From Verrucomicrobiota bacterium (GTDB lineage Bacteria; Verrucomicrobiota; Verrucomicrobiia; Limisphaerales; JAEYXS01), in contig JAEYXS010000126.1 in the NCBI GenBank assembly GCA_023431185.1, forward strand, positions 5,335-69,334: a stretch of 64,000 nt of DNA. The letters run 5' to 3'. Numbering within the stretch: position 1 is the stretch's first letter; each line of letters opens with the position of its first letter. Made by a program: the position numbers and the translations under genes. The notes below the pieces were generated by a model. That model searched no databases. It was given only the letters and a program-made list of their open reading frames with translations, and was not told the DNA's origin. This document shows, in pieces, positions 27,301-36,023 of the stretch.

Positions 27301-27707
27301 TTGTCAATCACACCGAAGCCAAGCGCCTTCTGGATCTCGCGCGGCTGGCCTGCAAGGACCGCCACGACCCTATTCCTGAAGCATACCAGCCATTTAATCG
27401 GGCCACGCAAGATGGACGCCGCATGGATGCCTACTCGGAGTTGCTGGGGCGGGCAATCCGTTCCATGATCGAGCTGAAGGAGGAGAAGGACGTGGACAGC
27501 CTCTTCACTGGCGGCAGGACCACGGCGCTGGTGAACACCATCAAAGGCTTGGATGATTTCGAGCTGATCGCCTTCTTGGTGGTTTATGACCCATCCGCTT
27601 CCGATGGGAGCAGCACCCGGCATATCATCGAGACCGCCTTGAAGAAACGGGGAACCAAGGTGACCAGCCAGCTCATCTACGAAATCATGGAAAAGGAGGG
27701 CATTTAG
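24321..27707 (+). CDS. SNF2/DEAD-type helicase with N-terminal PLD-like region (defence operon gene 1)
   Basis: The 1,128-residue protein begins with about 200 residues that look like a phospholipase-D-type fold, as in other PLD-helicase fusions (IAASCFSIYAFEAL; later HGFTAVDLG where an HKD motif would sit, though the HKD itself is not intact). The superfamily 2 motor follows: Walker A ADSVGLGKT (275-283), DESH box (366-369), LSATPVNNRF (motif III), and motif VI QRFGRIDRIGS (828-838). The LGKT and QRxGRxxRIGQ-like motifs place it in the SNF2 group. It is the first gene of an operon with PIN, DUF4391, Mod and Res genes (spacing 7 bases or overlap up to Mod). Its likely role is an ATP-driven DNA translocase in phage defence. 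Confidence 0.88.
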   Translation: MVIIDNINHLLGDDLKQTVTPGTKLKIAASCFSIYAFEALKAELGKIDTLQFIFTSPTFVPGEVTDKMRKEHREFHIPKLERERSLYGTEFEVRLRNELTQRAIAKECADWMRRKAIFRSNRGRAPMQQFAGLSADGKEHVYLPLHGFTAVDLGYEKGNAVSNFVNRIDEQPTTTTYLALFDQIWNDPDKLEDVTSKLCEHIASVYQENSPERIYFLMLYNIFSEFLEDINADVLPNDRTGYQDSLVWKKLYNFQRDAANGIINKLETYNGCILADSVGLGKTFTALAVVKYYELRNKSVLVLCPKKLADNWLTYRGNLVTNIFAKDRFGYDVLCHTDLLRTTGMSISGLPLNRVNWSNYDLVVIDESHNFRNNAAFEDRETRYQRLLNQVVRQGVKTKVLMLSATPVNNRFTDLRNQLALAYEGDPDNLSAKLKSKKSIDEIFRRAQTAFNAWSQLPPEQRTAPAILDTLDFDFFEVLDSVTIARSRRHIQTYYDTKDIGTFPERLKPLSFHCQLTHRKDVIGFNEIFARLTKLVLAVYAPLSYVQPSRLRKYEELYDPGEEVGHGNLGQSGREKGIQALMTVNLLKRLESSVHSFRLTLESLADTHERTLAKIASFKKTGQDAKFADVSPAFADVEPEDDEGMPDPEDARIGNKVQIDLSDMDLPRWEHELKADLTIIESLLDEMRKITPSDDAKLQHLKTTILSKLASPINPSNKKVLIFTAFSDTADYLYEQLSPYFLEKAGLHSAKITGSDSPKSTLKKSYDFQSLLTLFSPRSKEKAVILPKERLEIDLLIGTDCISEGQNLQDCDYLINYDIHWNPVRIIQRFGRIDRIGSQNRCIQLVNYWPDITLDEYINLKERVENRMIIADVTATGDDNPLDAKANDVAYRREQLRRLQEEVIELEDLKTGISITDLGLNDFRMDLVNYVKNHGDLDSLPNGMHAVVPAAPARGLVPGVIFALRNRNEGVNINQQNRLHPYYLVYVAQDGTVVVNHTEAKRLLDLARLACKDRHDPIPEAYQPFNRATQDGRRMDAYSELLGRAIRSMIELKEEKDVDSLFTGGRTTALVNTIKGLDDFELIAFLVVYDPSASDGSSTRHIIETALKKRGTKVTSQLIYEIMEKEGI

Positions 27708-27714
27708 CAGCGCC

Positions 27715-28128
27715 ATGTACTTGCTGGACATCAATGTCTTGATTGCCCTCGCCGATCCCGATCATGAGCATCATGGGAAGGCGGAAGCCTTCTTTCTGGC
27801 CAACCACAAAGCGGGCTGGGCCACCTGTCCGCTTACGGAGAATGGGTTCGTCCGTATCGTGGGCAATCCCAAGGCTTACCCAAAAGGGCCGGGCACCACC
27901 GAGGAAGCCTCTGCCATCCTCAAGCAACTATGTGCCCTTGAGGGCCACCGCTTTTGGTCGGATGACGTATCCATCCGCAGCATGGCCGGGTTGCCCATCC
28001 ACAAGCACCTGACCGATCATTACTTGCTTGGTCTGGCTTTGCACCGGCTGGGCAAGCTGGTGACTTTTGATCGGCGCATCAATGCGGGGCTCGTCCCCGG
28101 CGGCAGTGCCGCCTACGTCGTGATTTGA
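27715..28128 (+). CDS. PIN-domain (VapC-like) ribonuclease inside the defence operon
   Basis: The 137-residue protein carries the four PIN acidic residues: D5 (LLDINVLIAL), E42 (TENGFVRI), D101 (LTDHYLLGLA) and D119 (VTFDRRI). The block WATCPLTENGFVRIVGNP resembles the VapC subgroup found in mycobacteria (TIGR00028 type). VapC toxins cleave tRNA or rRNA and are normally neutralised by a VapB antitoxin encoded just upstream. None is seen here; the upstream neighbour is the helicase, seven bases away. The position suggests it acts as an effector of the defence operon, or that a neighbour restrains it. Confidence 0.87.
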   Translation: MYLLDINVLIALADPDHEHHGKAEAFFLANHKAGWATCPLTENGFVRIVGNPKAYPKGPGTTEEASAILKQLCALEGHRFWSDDVSIRSMAGLPIHKHLTDHYLLGLALHRLGKLVTFDRRINAGLVPGGSAAYVVI

Positions 28129-28793
28129 AGTTCGCCATGTTCGCCTACCCGAAACAAGCTGAGTTCAACCGCGTGGTGCCCAAATCGAAGATTTACACGC
28201 ACGCACGTCCTACGAAGCGGGTACGCGAGCTTTTCGTGTCCGAGGTCGGGGAAATTCTTTGGAAATACAAGCTCTCCCCGGAAACCATCAATCTCCCCGC
28301 GCGAAACGGCATCACGGAGATCCAAGTATTTGAGATCACCCTGAAAACTCCCGAACTTGACGATGCCGTCTGGCAGACGATTGACCGGGCGATTCCCTTT
28401 CCCTTGCTTTTCCAATTGGTGCATGGCGATACCATCCGCTTTGCCGCCTCCTACAAGCGGCCCAGCGAGGCGGATTCATCTAAGTGGGTAATCGAGGGCA
28501 GCTTCCAGTCGGAACCGCAACCGCTGTCCACCCCACGCCCGCCACTGCCTGTGGCGCTGGATCTGTCTGGTCTTTATGAACAAATCATCCGCTGCCACCT
28601 GCCGCTGCCAGCGCGTTCGGGAGAGAGCCTTGCCGCTCAAGTTGCCCGCCATGGAGCGATTCTGCGGAAACAGCAGGAAAAGCAAAAACTCCAAGCCCAG
28701 CTCGCCAAGGAGATTCAGTTCAACCGCAAGGTGGAGCTGAATGCCGCCTTGCGAACTATCGGAAAAGAGATTTCTGAGCTTCAACATCCGTAG
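28125..28793 (+). CDS. DUF4391 domain protein
   Basis: The 222-residue protein overlaps the PIN stop by four bases if it starts at the TTG at 28125; ATG 28137 is the alternative. Its first half (YPKQAEFNRVVPKSKIYTHA; then a later FEITLKTPELDDAVWQTIDRAIPFPLLFQL spread) matches DUF4391, a family commonly placed between helicase and methyltransferase genes of type III-like restriction loci (recalled, not checked). The C-terminal 60 residues are charged and helical (EKQKLQAQLAKEIQFNRKVE), likely a coiled coil. The function is unknown. Confidence 0.75.
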   Translation: MKFAMFAYPKQAEFNRVVPKSKIYTHARPTKRVRELFVSEVGEILWKYKLSPETINLPARNGITEIQVFEITLKTPELDDAVWQTIDRAIPFPLLFQLVHGDTIRFAASYKRPSEADSSKWVIEGSFQSEPQPLSTPRPPLPVALDLSGLYEQIIRCHLPLPARSGESLAAQVARHGAILRKQQEKQKLQAQLAKEIQFNRKVELNAALRTIGKEISELQHP

Positions 28794-28816
28794 CATCCCC
28801 TTTATCTTTTCGCAAA

Positions 28817-30781
28817 ATGGACAAACTCAAGATGCACAGCCCCGATCTGACGGCGGCGAATATCGAGAAGCTGGCGGCGCTCTTCCCAAACTGCGTGGTC
28901 GAGGCGCGCGATGAGCAGACCGGACAGCTCCGGCGCGCCATTGATTTTGATCATCTTCGTCAGGAATTGTCTGGTAACATTGTGGAAGGACCGCGTGAGC
29001 GCTACCACCTGGATTGGCCGGGCAAACGTGAGGCCCTGCTCGCCGCCAATGCGCCCATCGCCAAGACACTCCGGCCCTGCCGTGAGGAGAGCGTGGATTT
29101 CGATACAACCAGGAATCTCTTCATCGAGGGGGATAACCTCGACGCATTGAAGCTGCTCCAGGAGACTTACCTCGGGAAGATAAAGATGATCTACATCGAC
29201 CCCCCGTATAACACCGGAAACGACTTCATCTACGAGGATGATTTCTCGGAGGATACAGAGGCTTACCTTATCCGGTCGAACCAGCGTGACGATGAGGGGA
29301 ATCGTTTGATTGCCAACACGACCTCAAACGGACGCTTCCACTCGGACTGGGTTTCAATGCTCTATTCGCGTCTGAAGCTTGCGCGAAACCTACTTCGTGA
29401 GGATGGATCAATATTCATATCCATTGACGACAATGAACTCACAAATCTCAGGCAGATGTGTGATGAGGTGTTTGGCACCGACAACTTTGTTTCTACAATC
29501 GTCTGGCAGCGATCAAAGAAAGGTGACGCGAAGTTGGTGGCCCGAGTTCACGAATACATCGTGTGCTACGCTCGCAATAAAACAGCCCTGATTGATGCCG
29601 GAGTCTGGCGGCGAAAGAAGGAGGGCGCGGATGAAGTGCTCGCCCAGTATGCGGCGTTCAAACGGTCTTTTCGCGATGACCACACCAAGATTCGAGAAGC
29701 GATGCAGAACTGGTATCGCGGGCTCGGAGACAGTGATCCTCGAAAGGCTCACAAGCATTACAACTGGTCCGATGCTCGTGGCCTATATTTCGCCGATAAT
29801 TTTGCAGGTCCGGACGATGGCAGAGAAAGCAGGCCACGATACGACATCATCCATCCGATTACCAAGAAGCCGTGCAAGAAGCCTTCCACCGGATGGCGGT
29901 GGGATGAGGCGAAAACGAAATGGGCATTGGAGCAAGATCCTCCGCGAATTCACTTTGGACCCGACGAAACGACGATTCCGAACAGAAAGAGCTACCTCGA
30001 AGAAATCAGCGTCGAACCGTATCCCTCGCTTTTCTATCGCGATGGTCGTTCTGCTACCCTTGAGGTGGAAAGCCTTATTGGGAAAGGGTGGTTTGAATTC
30101 CCTAAAAACACTGACGTTTTGGCGGAGTTGATCGAGCTTGCTTCCGGTCCTGATGACGTGGTGCTGGATTTCTTCGCTGGCTCGGGGAGCACAGGTCACG
30201 CGGCGTACCTTCTGAACGCAGCAAAGGAATGCAGTCGGCGATTTGTCCTTGTTCAGTTGCCGGAGCCGACAGGACGCAAGGGTTACGCGACAATTGCTGA
30301 CATCGCCAAGCAGCGCCTCCGAAAGGCTGGCGGCAAGATTAAGGATGAGAACGCTACCACGGCTTCAGACCTCGACGTCGGGTTCCGCGTTCTCAAAATC
30401 GACACCTCGAACATGGCGGACGTTTATTACGCGCCGGATGCAGTAAGGCAGGCCGACCTCGTGGCGCACACGGACAACATCAAACCCGACCGTACGCCAG
30501 AAGACCTGCTCTTTCAAGTGCTCCTGGATTGGGGCGTGGACCTTTCCCTGCCCATAACTCAAGAGACCATTGCCGAAAAGCAAGTGTTCTTTGTGGATGG
30601 CAACGCCCTCGCCGCCTGCTTCGATCCCAAGGTGAGCGAAGACCTAGTGAAGGAACTGGCCCAGCGCAAGCCGCTTCGCGCCGTCTTCCGCGACAGCAGC
30701 TACGACAACGACAGCGTAAAGATCAACGTGGAACAAATCTTCAAGCTGCTCAGCCCGGAGACCGAAGTGAAATCGCTGTAG
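28817..30781 (+). CDS. mod: Type III restriction-modification DNA methyltransferase (Mod)
   Basis: The 654-residue protein is an N6-adenine/N4-cytosine methyltransferase in the type III Mod arrangement. The catalytic motif DPPYNTG is at 128-134, before the SAM-binding FAGSGSTGHA (about 453-461). The span between them (about 220-430) is the target recognition domain, which fixes the recognition sequence and is the part least like other proteins. Mod methylates one strand of an asymmetric site and is needed for both modification and restriction. It lies 23 bases after DUF4391 and 3 bases before res. Confidence 0.92.
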   Translation: MDKLKMHSPDLTAANIEKLAALFPNCVVEARDEQTGQLRRAIDFDHLRQELSGNIVEGPRERYHLDWPGKREALLAANAPIAKTLRPCREESVDFDTTRNLFIEGDNLDALKLLQETYLGKIKMIYIDPPYNTGNDFIYEDDFSEDTEAYLIRSNQRDDEGNRLIANTTSNGRFHSDWVSMLYSRLKLARNLLREDGSIFISIDDNELTNLRQMCDEVFGTDNFVSTIVWQRSKKGDAKLVARVHEYIVCYARNKTALIDAGVWRRKKEGADEVLAQYAAFKRSFRDDHTKIREAMQNWYRGLGDSDPRKAHKHYNWSDARGLYFADNFAGPDDGRESRPRYDIIHPITKKPCKKPSTGWRWDEAKTKWALEQDPPRIHFGPDETTIPNRKSYLEEISVEPYPSLFYRDGRSATLEVESLIGKGWFEFPKNTDVLAELIELASGPDDVVLDFFAGSGSTGHAAYLLNAAKECSRRFVLVQLPEPTGRKGYATIADIAKQRLRKAGGKIKDENATTASDLDVGFRVLKIDTSNMADVYYAPDAVRQADLVAHTDNIKPDRTPEDLLFQVLLDWGVDLSLPITQETIAEKQVFFVDGNALAACFDPKVSEDLVKELAQRKPLRAVFRDSSYDNDSVKINVEQIFKLLSPETEVKSL

Positions 30782-30784
30782 GCC

Positions 30785-33700
30785 ATGAAGCTGAAATTCA
30801 AACAGCAGGCATTTCAGACTGAAGCGGTGAAGGCGGTCGCGGATTGCTTTGCCGGACAGCCTAAGAGCACGGGCTTAAAGTATGCGATTGACCGGGGCCG
30901 CGAAGATGCTGGTGGTCAGCAAGTATTCCGCAACGTGGAAGCAGACGGCTTCGCCAACGCCAGTCTTGTAATCACACCAAAGCTTTTGGAGAACGTGCAA
31001 GCAGTGCAGCGACGGCAGGGTTTGCCAATCTCTCCCGAGCTGAAGAAAACTTCCGTCTGCGATGTAAATCTCGACATCGAAATGGAAACGGGCACGGGCA
31101 AGACCTATTGCTACATCAAGACGATGTTCGAGCTGAACCGGGATTACGGCTGGAGCAAGTTCATCATCGTGGTGCCCAGCATCGCCATCCGCGAAGGCGT
31201 GCTGACATCTTTCGAGATCATGGCGGACCACTTTCTGGAGGCGTACGGCAAGAAGGCCCGCTACTTCGTCTATAACTCGAAGGATCTGCCCAATCTGGAA
31301 AGCTTTTCCTCGGATGCCGGGATCAATGTGATGATCATTAACGTCCAGGCATTCAATGCCCGTGGCGAAGATGCCCGGCGCATTTATCTGGAGCTGGATG
31401 ATTTTCAATCCCGCCGCCCGATTGACGTTATCAAAAAGAACCGCCCCATCCTTATTTTGGACGAACCGCAGAAGATGGAGGGCAAGGCTACGACGGAAAA
31501 GCTGGCGGAGTTCGATCCCTTGATGATCCTGCGCTACTCCGCCACCCACAAGACGGAGCATAACAAGGTGTACCGGCTGGATGCCATCGATGCCTACAAT
31601 CAAAAACTGGTGAAGAAGATCGCCGTGCGGGGTATCTCGGTGCGCGGCTTGGCCGGAACGAATGCGTATCTCTACCTCGAAAGCATCCGGGTCACCACCA
31701 CCAAACCGCCGGAAGCGCGCGCGGAACTGGAGATCCAGCAGAAGAGCGGCATCAAGCGCGTGCTGCGGATGCTTCGCAAGAACGACAACCTCTTCGACCT
31801 GTCTGGCGAGCTCGAACAATATCGGGGCTTTGTAGTATCGGACATCAATGCCATCGAGAACACCATCAGCTTCACAAACGGCGTGGTGCTGGGTGCTGGC
31901 GAGGCGGCGGGTGATGTGAACGAAGCGGCCTTGCGTCGCATTCAGATTCGCGAAGCCATCAAAGCCCACTTTGAGAAGGAGAAAGCGCTCTTTTCACAAG
32001 GAGTGAAGGTGCTGACCCTGTTCTTCATCGATGAGGTGGCCAAGTATCGCAGCTACGATGATGCTGGTGAAGTCGCAGGCGAGTATGCGGTGATGTTTGA
32101 AGAGGAGTACAACAACCAACTCAACGAAGTGCTGACTTTGGAGGAGACTACTTACAACAAGTATCTGCGCGGCATCATCGCCAACAAGACGCACACGGGC
32201 TATTTCTCCATCGACAAGAAGACAAAGCGGTTGGTGAATCCCGAAGCAAAAACGCGCGGCGAATCTGCCGGGGAAGCCGATGATGTCGATGCCTACGATC
32301 TCATTCTGAAAGACAAGGAGCGCCTGCTGAGCTTTTCTGAACCGGTTCGTTTTCTTTTCTCTCACTCGGCCTTGCGTGAGGGCTGGGATAATCCGAACGT
32401 CTTCGTGATCTGCACTCTAAAGCACAGTGACAACACGATCTCCCGACGGCAAGAGGTTGGTCGTGGTATGCGACTGGCACGAAACCAGAGCGGAGAGCGC
32501 ATCGATGATCCGGCCATCGTGCATCAGGTGAACGTGCTCACGGTGGTAGCCAATGAGAGCTACAAGGATTTCGTGGCCGGGCTCCAAAAGGACATCAGTG
32601 CCTCACTCTCCGCCCGCCCGAAACAGGCCAATGCGGAGTACTTCCAAGATAAACTGCTCAAGACGCCGACCGGTGAAGTGAAGGTGACACCGCAGATGGC
32701 GAAACTGATCGAGCGCTATTTGGTCAGGCACGACTATACAGATACCGACGAACACATCACAGAAGCGTATCACGCTGCCAAGAAAGAGGGCACACTCGCG
32801 CCCCTACCTCCCGAACTGGAGCCGCACAAGGAACAGGTTTTTCAACTGATCGACACGGTATTCAGTGCCGCACAACTGCCAGGCATTGATGATGATCGCA
32901 AGAACAAGGTGAACCCGCGCAATGCGAACATTGAGAAGAAGGAGTTCCAGGAATTGTGGAACCGGATCAACCACAAGGCCATTTACGCGGTGGACTTCAA
33001 CACGGATGAACTGATCCAGAAGTGCATCGCGGCACTCGACAAGGAACTCAAAGTAACTCCGCTGCAATACACGGTGATGGCAGGTATCCAAACCGAGCAG
33101 GCGACTTATGAAGGGATGAAAAAAGGCGAAGCATTCGTGCTGAAGGACAGCAATACGGACCACCTGACCAGTTCGGTACGTTCGGCGGTGAAGTATGACC
33201 TCATTGGCAAAATCTCAGGAGATACCCAACTGACCCGCCGCACAGTGGCGGCAATTCTAAGCGGCATTAACGTCGCGGTCTTCAGCCAGTATAAGACAAA
33301 CCCGGAAGACTTCATTCAAAAGGCAACAACGCTCATCAACGAACAGAAGGCCACGGTGATTGTGGAACACATAGCCTATGACACCACGGCAGGCGTGCAT
33401 ACAATGCTGGAAATCTTCACCGAGGATAAAGCGGATTTCAGCAAGGGATTCAAAGCGGAGAAACACGTTTACGACTACGTCTTCACAGATTCCGCGAACG
33501 AGCGCACCTTCGTCGGAGAGCTGGACGCCAGCAGTGAAGTGGTTGTCTATGCCAAGCTCCCCAAGGCCTTTCACATCCCCACACCGGTCGGCAATTACAA
33601 TCCCGATTGGGCCATAGCGTTCGAGGCCGGAAAGGTGAAGCACGTCTATTTCATCGCCGAAACCAAAGGCTCCATGTCCTCAATGGATTTGCGGAAGATC

Positions 33701-33811
33701 GAAGAGTCCAAGATCGCCTGCGCGCGGAAGTTCTTCGCGAAAATCACGTCTGACCAAGTGAAGTATGACGTGGTGAACAACTACGGGAAGCTGATGGAGT
33801 TAGTGAAGTGA
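30785..33811 (+). CDS. res: Type III restriction enzyme (Res) helicase-endonuclease
   Basis: The 1,008-residue protein has an SF2 helicase core: Walker A ETGTGKT (101-107), a DEPQ box at 226-229, LRYSATH, and ISRRQEVGRGMRLAR as motif VI. A C-terminal PD-(D/E)xK nuclease is visible as NPDWAI (939-944) followed by FIAETKG (E959, K961). This is the standard type III Res layout. It uses ATP to survey DNA and cuts near two unmethylated Mod sites. It closes the plus-strand operon; the next gene converges after 70 bases that contain a weak inverted repeat. Confidence 0.93.
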   Translation: MKLKFKQQAFQTEAVKAVADCFAGQPKSTGLKYAIDRGREDAGGQQVFRNVEADGFANASLVITPKLLENVQAVQRRQGLPISPELKKTSVCDVNLDIEMETGTGKTYCYIKTMFELNRDYGWSKFIIVVPSIAIREGVLTSFEIMADHFLEAYGKKARYFVYNSKDLPNLESFSSDAGINVMIINVQAFNARGEDARRIYLELDDFQSRRPIDVIKKNRPILILDEPQKMEGKATTEKLAEFDPLMILRYSATHKTEHNKVYRLDAIDAYNQKLVKKIAVRGISVRGLAGTNAYLYLESIRVTTTKPPEARAELEIQQKSGIKRVLRMLRKNDNLFDLSGELEQYRGFVVSDINAIENTISFTNGVVLGAGEAAGDVNEAALRRIQIREAIKAHFEKEKALFSQGVKVLTLFFIDEVAKYRSYDDAGEVAGEYAVMFEEEYNNQLNEVLTLEETTYNKYLRGIIANKTHTGYFSIDKKTKRLVNPEAKTRGESAGEADDVDAYDLILKDKERLLSFSEPVRFLFSHSALREGWDNPNVFVICTLKHSDNTISRRQEVGRGMRLARNQSGERIDDPAIVHQVNVLTVVANESYKDFVAGLQKDISASLSARPKQANAEYFQDKLLKTPTGEVKVTPQMAKLIERYLVRHDYTDTDEHITEAYHAAKKEGTLAPLPPELEPHKEQVFQLIDTVFSAAQLPGIDDDRKNKVNPRNANIEKKEFQELWNRINHKAIYAVDFNTDELIQKCIAALDKELKVTPLQYTVMAGIQTEQATYEGMKKGEAFVLKDSNTDHLTSSVRSAVKYDLIGKISGDTQLTRRTVAAILSGINVAVFSQYKTNPEDFIQKATTLINEQKATVIVEHIAYDTTAGVHTMLEIFTEDKADFSKGFKAEKHVYDYVFTDSANERTFVGELDASSEVVVYAKLPKAFHIPTPVGNYNPDWAIAFEAGKVKHVYFIAETKGSMSSMDLRKIEESKIACARKFFAKITSDQVKYDVVNNYGKLMELVK

Positions 33812-33880
33812 GGACATCCGCAAAGCCCCCTTTGAACAAACGAAATAGGTTGGATTCAACTCTCCGCCTGTCGAATCCAT

Positions 33881-36004
33881 TCAATCTACCTTTGGCCACT
33901 TGAACTTGTGGTCAAACTTGCCGATGTAGGCAGTGCATTGCAGCCATTCCAAGTCTTCCAGCCAGTCAGAGATAGATGGAGTTTCATGACTCTTGTTTCT
34001 TTGTTTGGCCAATCGGGCAAAACTGGCCAATGAGGATGCTATCTTTTGCAGCCGCTGCGATGACATTTCCGCGCCCCACTGAGATTGGTAATGCGGCGGG
34101 AAAATATTCTCGGGAAATGGTTTGTCGAAAGCCTTCCGTAAAATGAGTCGGCGCTTTTCTTTCGAGAGGCCCGATTCCCCAACGTGGTAGCCAAGATACG
34201 CCAAGTAGCCGACCTTGAGCCAGTGGTTGCGGTCCAAACTGTGAGAGGCATCGCCCTGCCTGATGTCGGCGCTAACCCACTTGAAACCGTTGTTCCGTAG
34301 AAGGAGTTCCAAACCGGCATGGTTACGTACATGAAGGTCCAGAAAGCCTGAGCGTTCGCTATGTGGGTTTCTGCGAGTGAACAACTGATACAAGAGCATT
34401 TCTTGTGAATAAAAAAGCGGGCACTCCATTGAGCGGGTACGCGGGAAACCATCTTCTTCAACCGACTCAACAAAGCGAACGGCATACGCCCGATCCGGGC
34501 CAAGCCAGAAACTGGGACGGCGGATCAACCGGAGCAGCAAGGCGGAGTCCTTTGCGTTGATGTTTCTGCCCAGAACGAATACCGGCGGCTTGTCACCGGA
34601 GTGCTTGAAACCGGTTTTCAAGTCGCTTACCACACGGGATTGATACCTTTTTAGGAGTGCTGACAGACCCGGCTTTGCAATCGGGCCTTCTCCAATCAAG
34701 AACAATGTGCCTCCCGCCCACGACTCATCGGGAGTCCAAGTAATCTTGGAGTACCACTCCATCAGGCTTTGAGTGTTGAGGGGGCTGGTCTCATCTGCCA
34801 GGGAAAGCCAGTTCGCGGCCTCACGGCGAAACTGGAACGCCAACTCTGAGGTTAGCAATGCCTTGGGAGAGGATATACATTTCCAAGCCACTTGTGATTC
34901 GAGTTTGGAATATTCCCCATCAGAGAGCAAAGGTAGCAAGCTCAGGGTGGTGAGATGACACGCAAGCCGTTGTTTTTCAGTGGATGTCAGATTGGAAATG
35001 TCCGACACATTTTTCTGGAATAGAAGTTTGGCTTCGCCCAACTGACGCAGCGTAGTAACTTCGTCCTCCTTCCTGTTGAGTGAAGCCATGAAGGCACTGT
35101 AAAAAACTGTGATTGGGCTGAGATCTTGCTTGATCAGGGCTTGGGCCACGACATCCACCACACATTCGACCTTGGGGCTGATTGATTTCAGGCAAGCCTG
35201 AATTTCCGCCATATTCTCCACCCTCATCAGGGGCGAAAAATCGTAAAGCTCATGATGCTGCTTTAGATACTCGTGGTGGGCTATTTTCAATGCATTGCCT
35301 TGGAGCCCCGTGACGTCGCCGTAAGACTTACGGTTTAGAGTATTTGTTTGATTACGTATCCCCTGTAAAACGGCAAACTCAAGAAGGCTGCCGGACAAGC
35401 CTTGGTGAATTCTGAACTTTTCGCGCAAGCCTGCAACTAGATCAGCAGGATGCGCATCGCTCTCTGGTTTCGTGTCGAATACCGACAGTGGGGCTGGCTC
35501 CTGCCCGCGCAATACCGCATTAACCTTGTCTGTGAGTTTTTGGCCTTTGAGTTCGGGCTCAACTTTCCTCAAGGCTTCCTTCAACTCCCTTGCTGGTATG
35601 CCGCAATTATTCCCTGGTAGATTATCCAATGGTATGGGTTCGATAGATGGCGGAGGCGGCTCCATCTGCTCGCGCAAAATTGCATTCACCTTTGCCCGCA
35701 ACCTCTGACCTTTAAGGCTTGGATCAGTCAGCATCAACTCGTCCTTGATCTGTCTGACAGTCTTGCCGCATTTGTTAGGCTGAATAGGGACGGGTCTGGC
35801 CACGGAATCAAATGCGGCCAGCTTAAGCAGTTTTCCATCGGGGCGAAGGGATATTTGGCCAATGAACCCTGCTAGCTCGTCTGCTGTAAGCGGATGCAAA
35901 TGAGCTTCAGGGCTCGTCGCCCAGCGGAGCCCTAACTTCGAGCCTGCTGCCAACACATCCTTGGGTGTCACCCCCAATCTTTCGCTCAATTCCTTGACTG
36001 TCAT
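33881..36004 (-). CDS. Unrecognised island protein with N-terminal IF2-N-like domain
   Basis: The protein has about 707 residues. ATG 36004 has a GGAG five bases upstream and follows the recombinase stop by 19 bases; an earlier start would overlap that gene. Residues 1-45 resemble the IF2-N helix bundle (TVKELSERLGVTPKDVLAAG). Two tandem repeats of about 33 residues follow (KTVRQIKDELMLTDPSLKGQ and PARELKEALRKVEPELKGQ, each ending in KVNAxLRxQ). The remaining 500 residues are mixed helix with many charged and tryptophan residues and show no known catalytic motif. It is co-oriented with the serine recombinase. Possible roles include recombination accessory factor or defence gene; neither is shown. 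Confidence 0.75.
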   Translation of the reverse strand: MTVKELSERLGVTPKDVLAAGSKLGLRWATSPEAHLHPLTADELAGFIGQISLRPDGKLLKLAAFDSVARPVPIQPNKCGKTVRQIKDELMLTDPSLKGQRLRAKVNAILREQMEPPPPSIEPIPLDNLPGNNCGIPARELKEALRKVEPELKGQKLTDKVNAVLRGQEPAPLSVFDTKPESDAHPADLVAGLREKFRIHQGLSGSLLEFAVLQGIRNQTNTLNRKSYGDVTGLQGNALKIAHHEYLKQHHELYDFSPLMRVENMAEIQACLKSISPKVECVVDVVAQALIKQDLSPITVFYSAFMASLNRKEDEVTTLRQLGEAKLLFQKNVSDISNLTSTEKQRLACHLTTLSLLPLLSDGEYSKLESQVAWKCISSPKALLTSELAFQFRREAANWLSLADETSPLNTQSLMEWYSKITWTPDESWAGGTLFLIGEGPIAKPGLSALLKRYQSRVVSDLKTGFKHSGDKPPVFVLGRNINAKDSALLLRLIRRPSFWLGPDRAYAVRFVESVEEDGFPRTRSMECPLFYSQEMLLYQLFTRRNPHSERSGFLDLHVRNHAGLELLLRNNGFKWVSADIRQGDASHSLDRNHWLKVGYLAYLGYHVGESGLSKEKRRLILRKAFDKPFPENIFPPHYQSQWGAEMSSQRLQKIASSLASFARLAKQRNKSHETPSISDWLEDLEWLQCTAYIGKFDHKFKWPKVD

Positions 36005-36023
36005 GGTTTCTCCAGACCAACGA

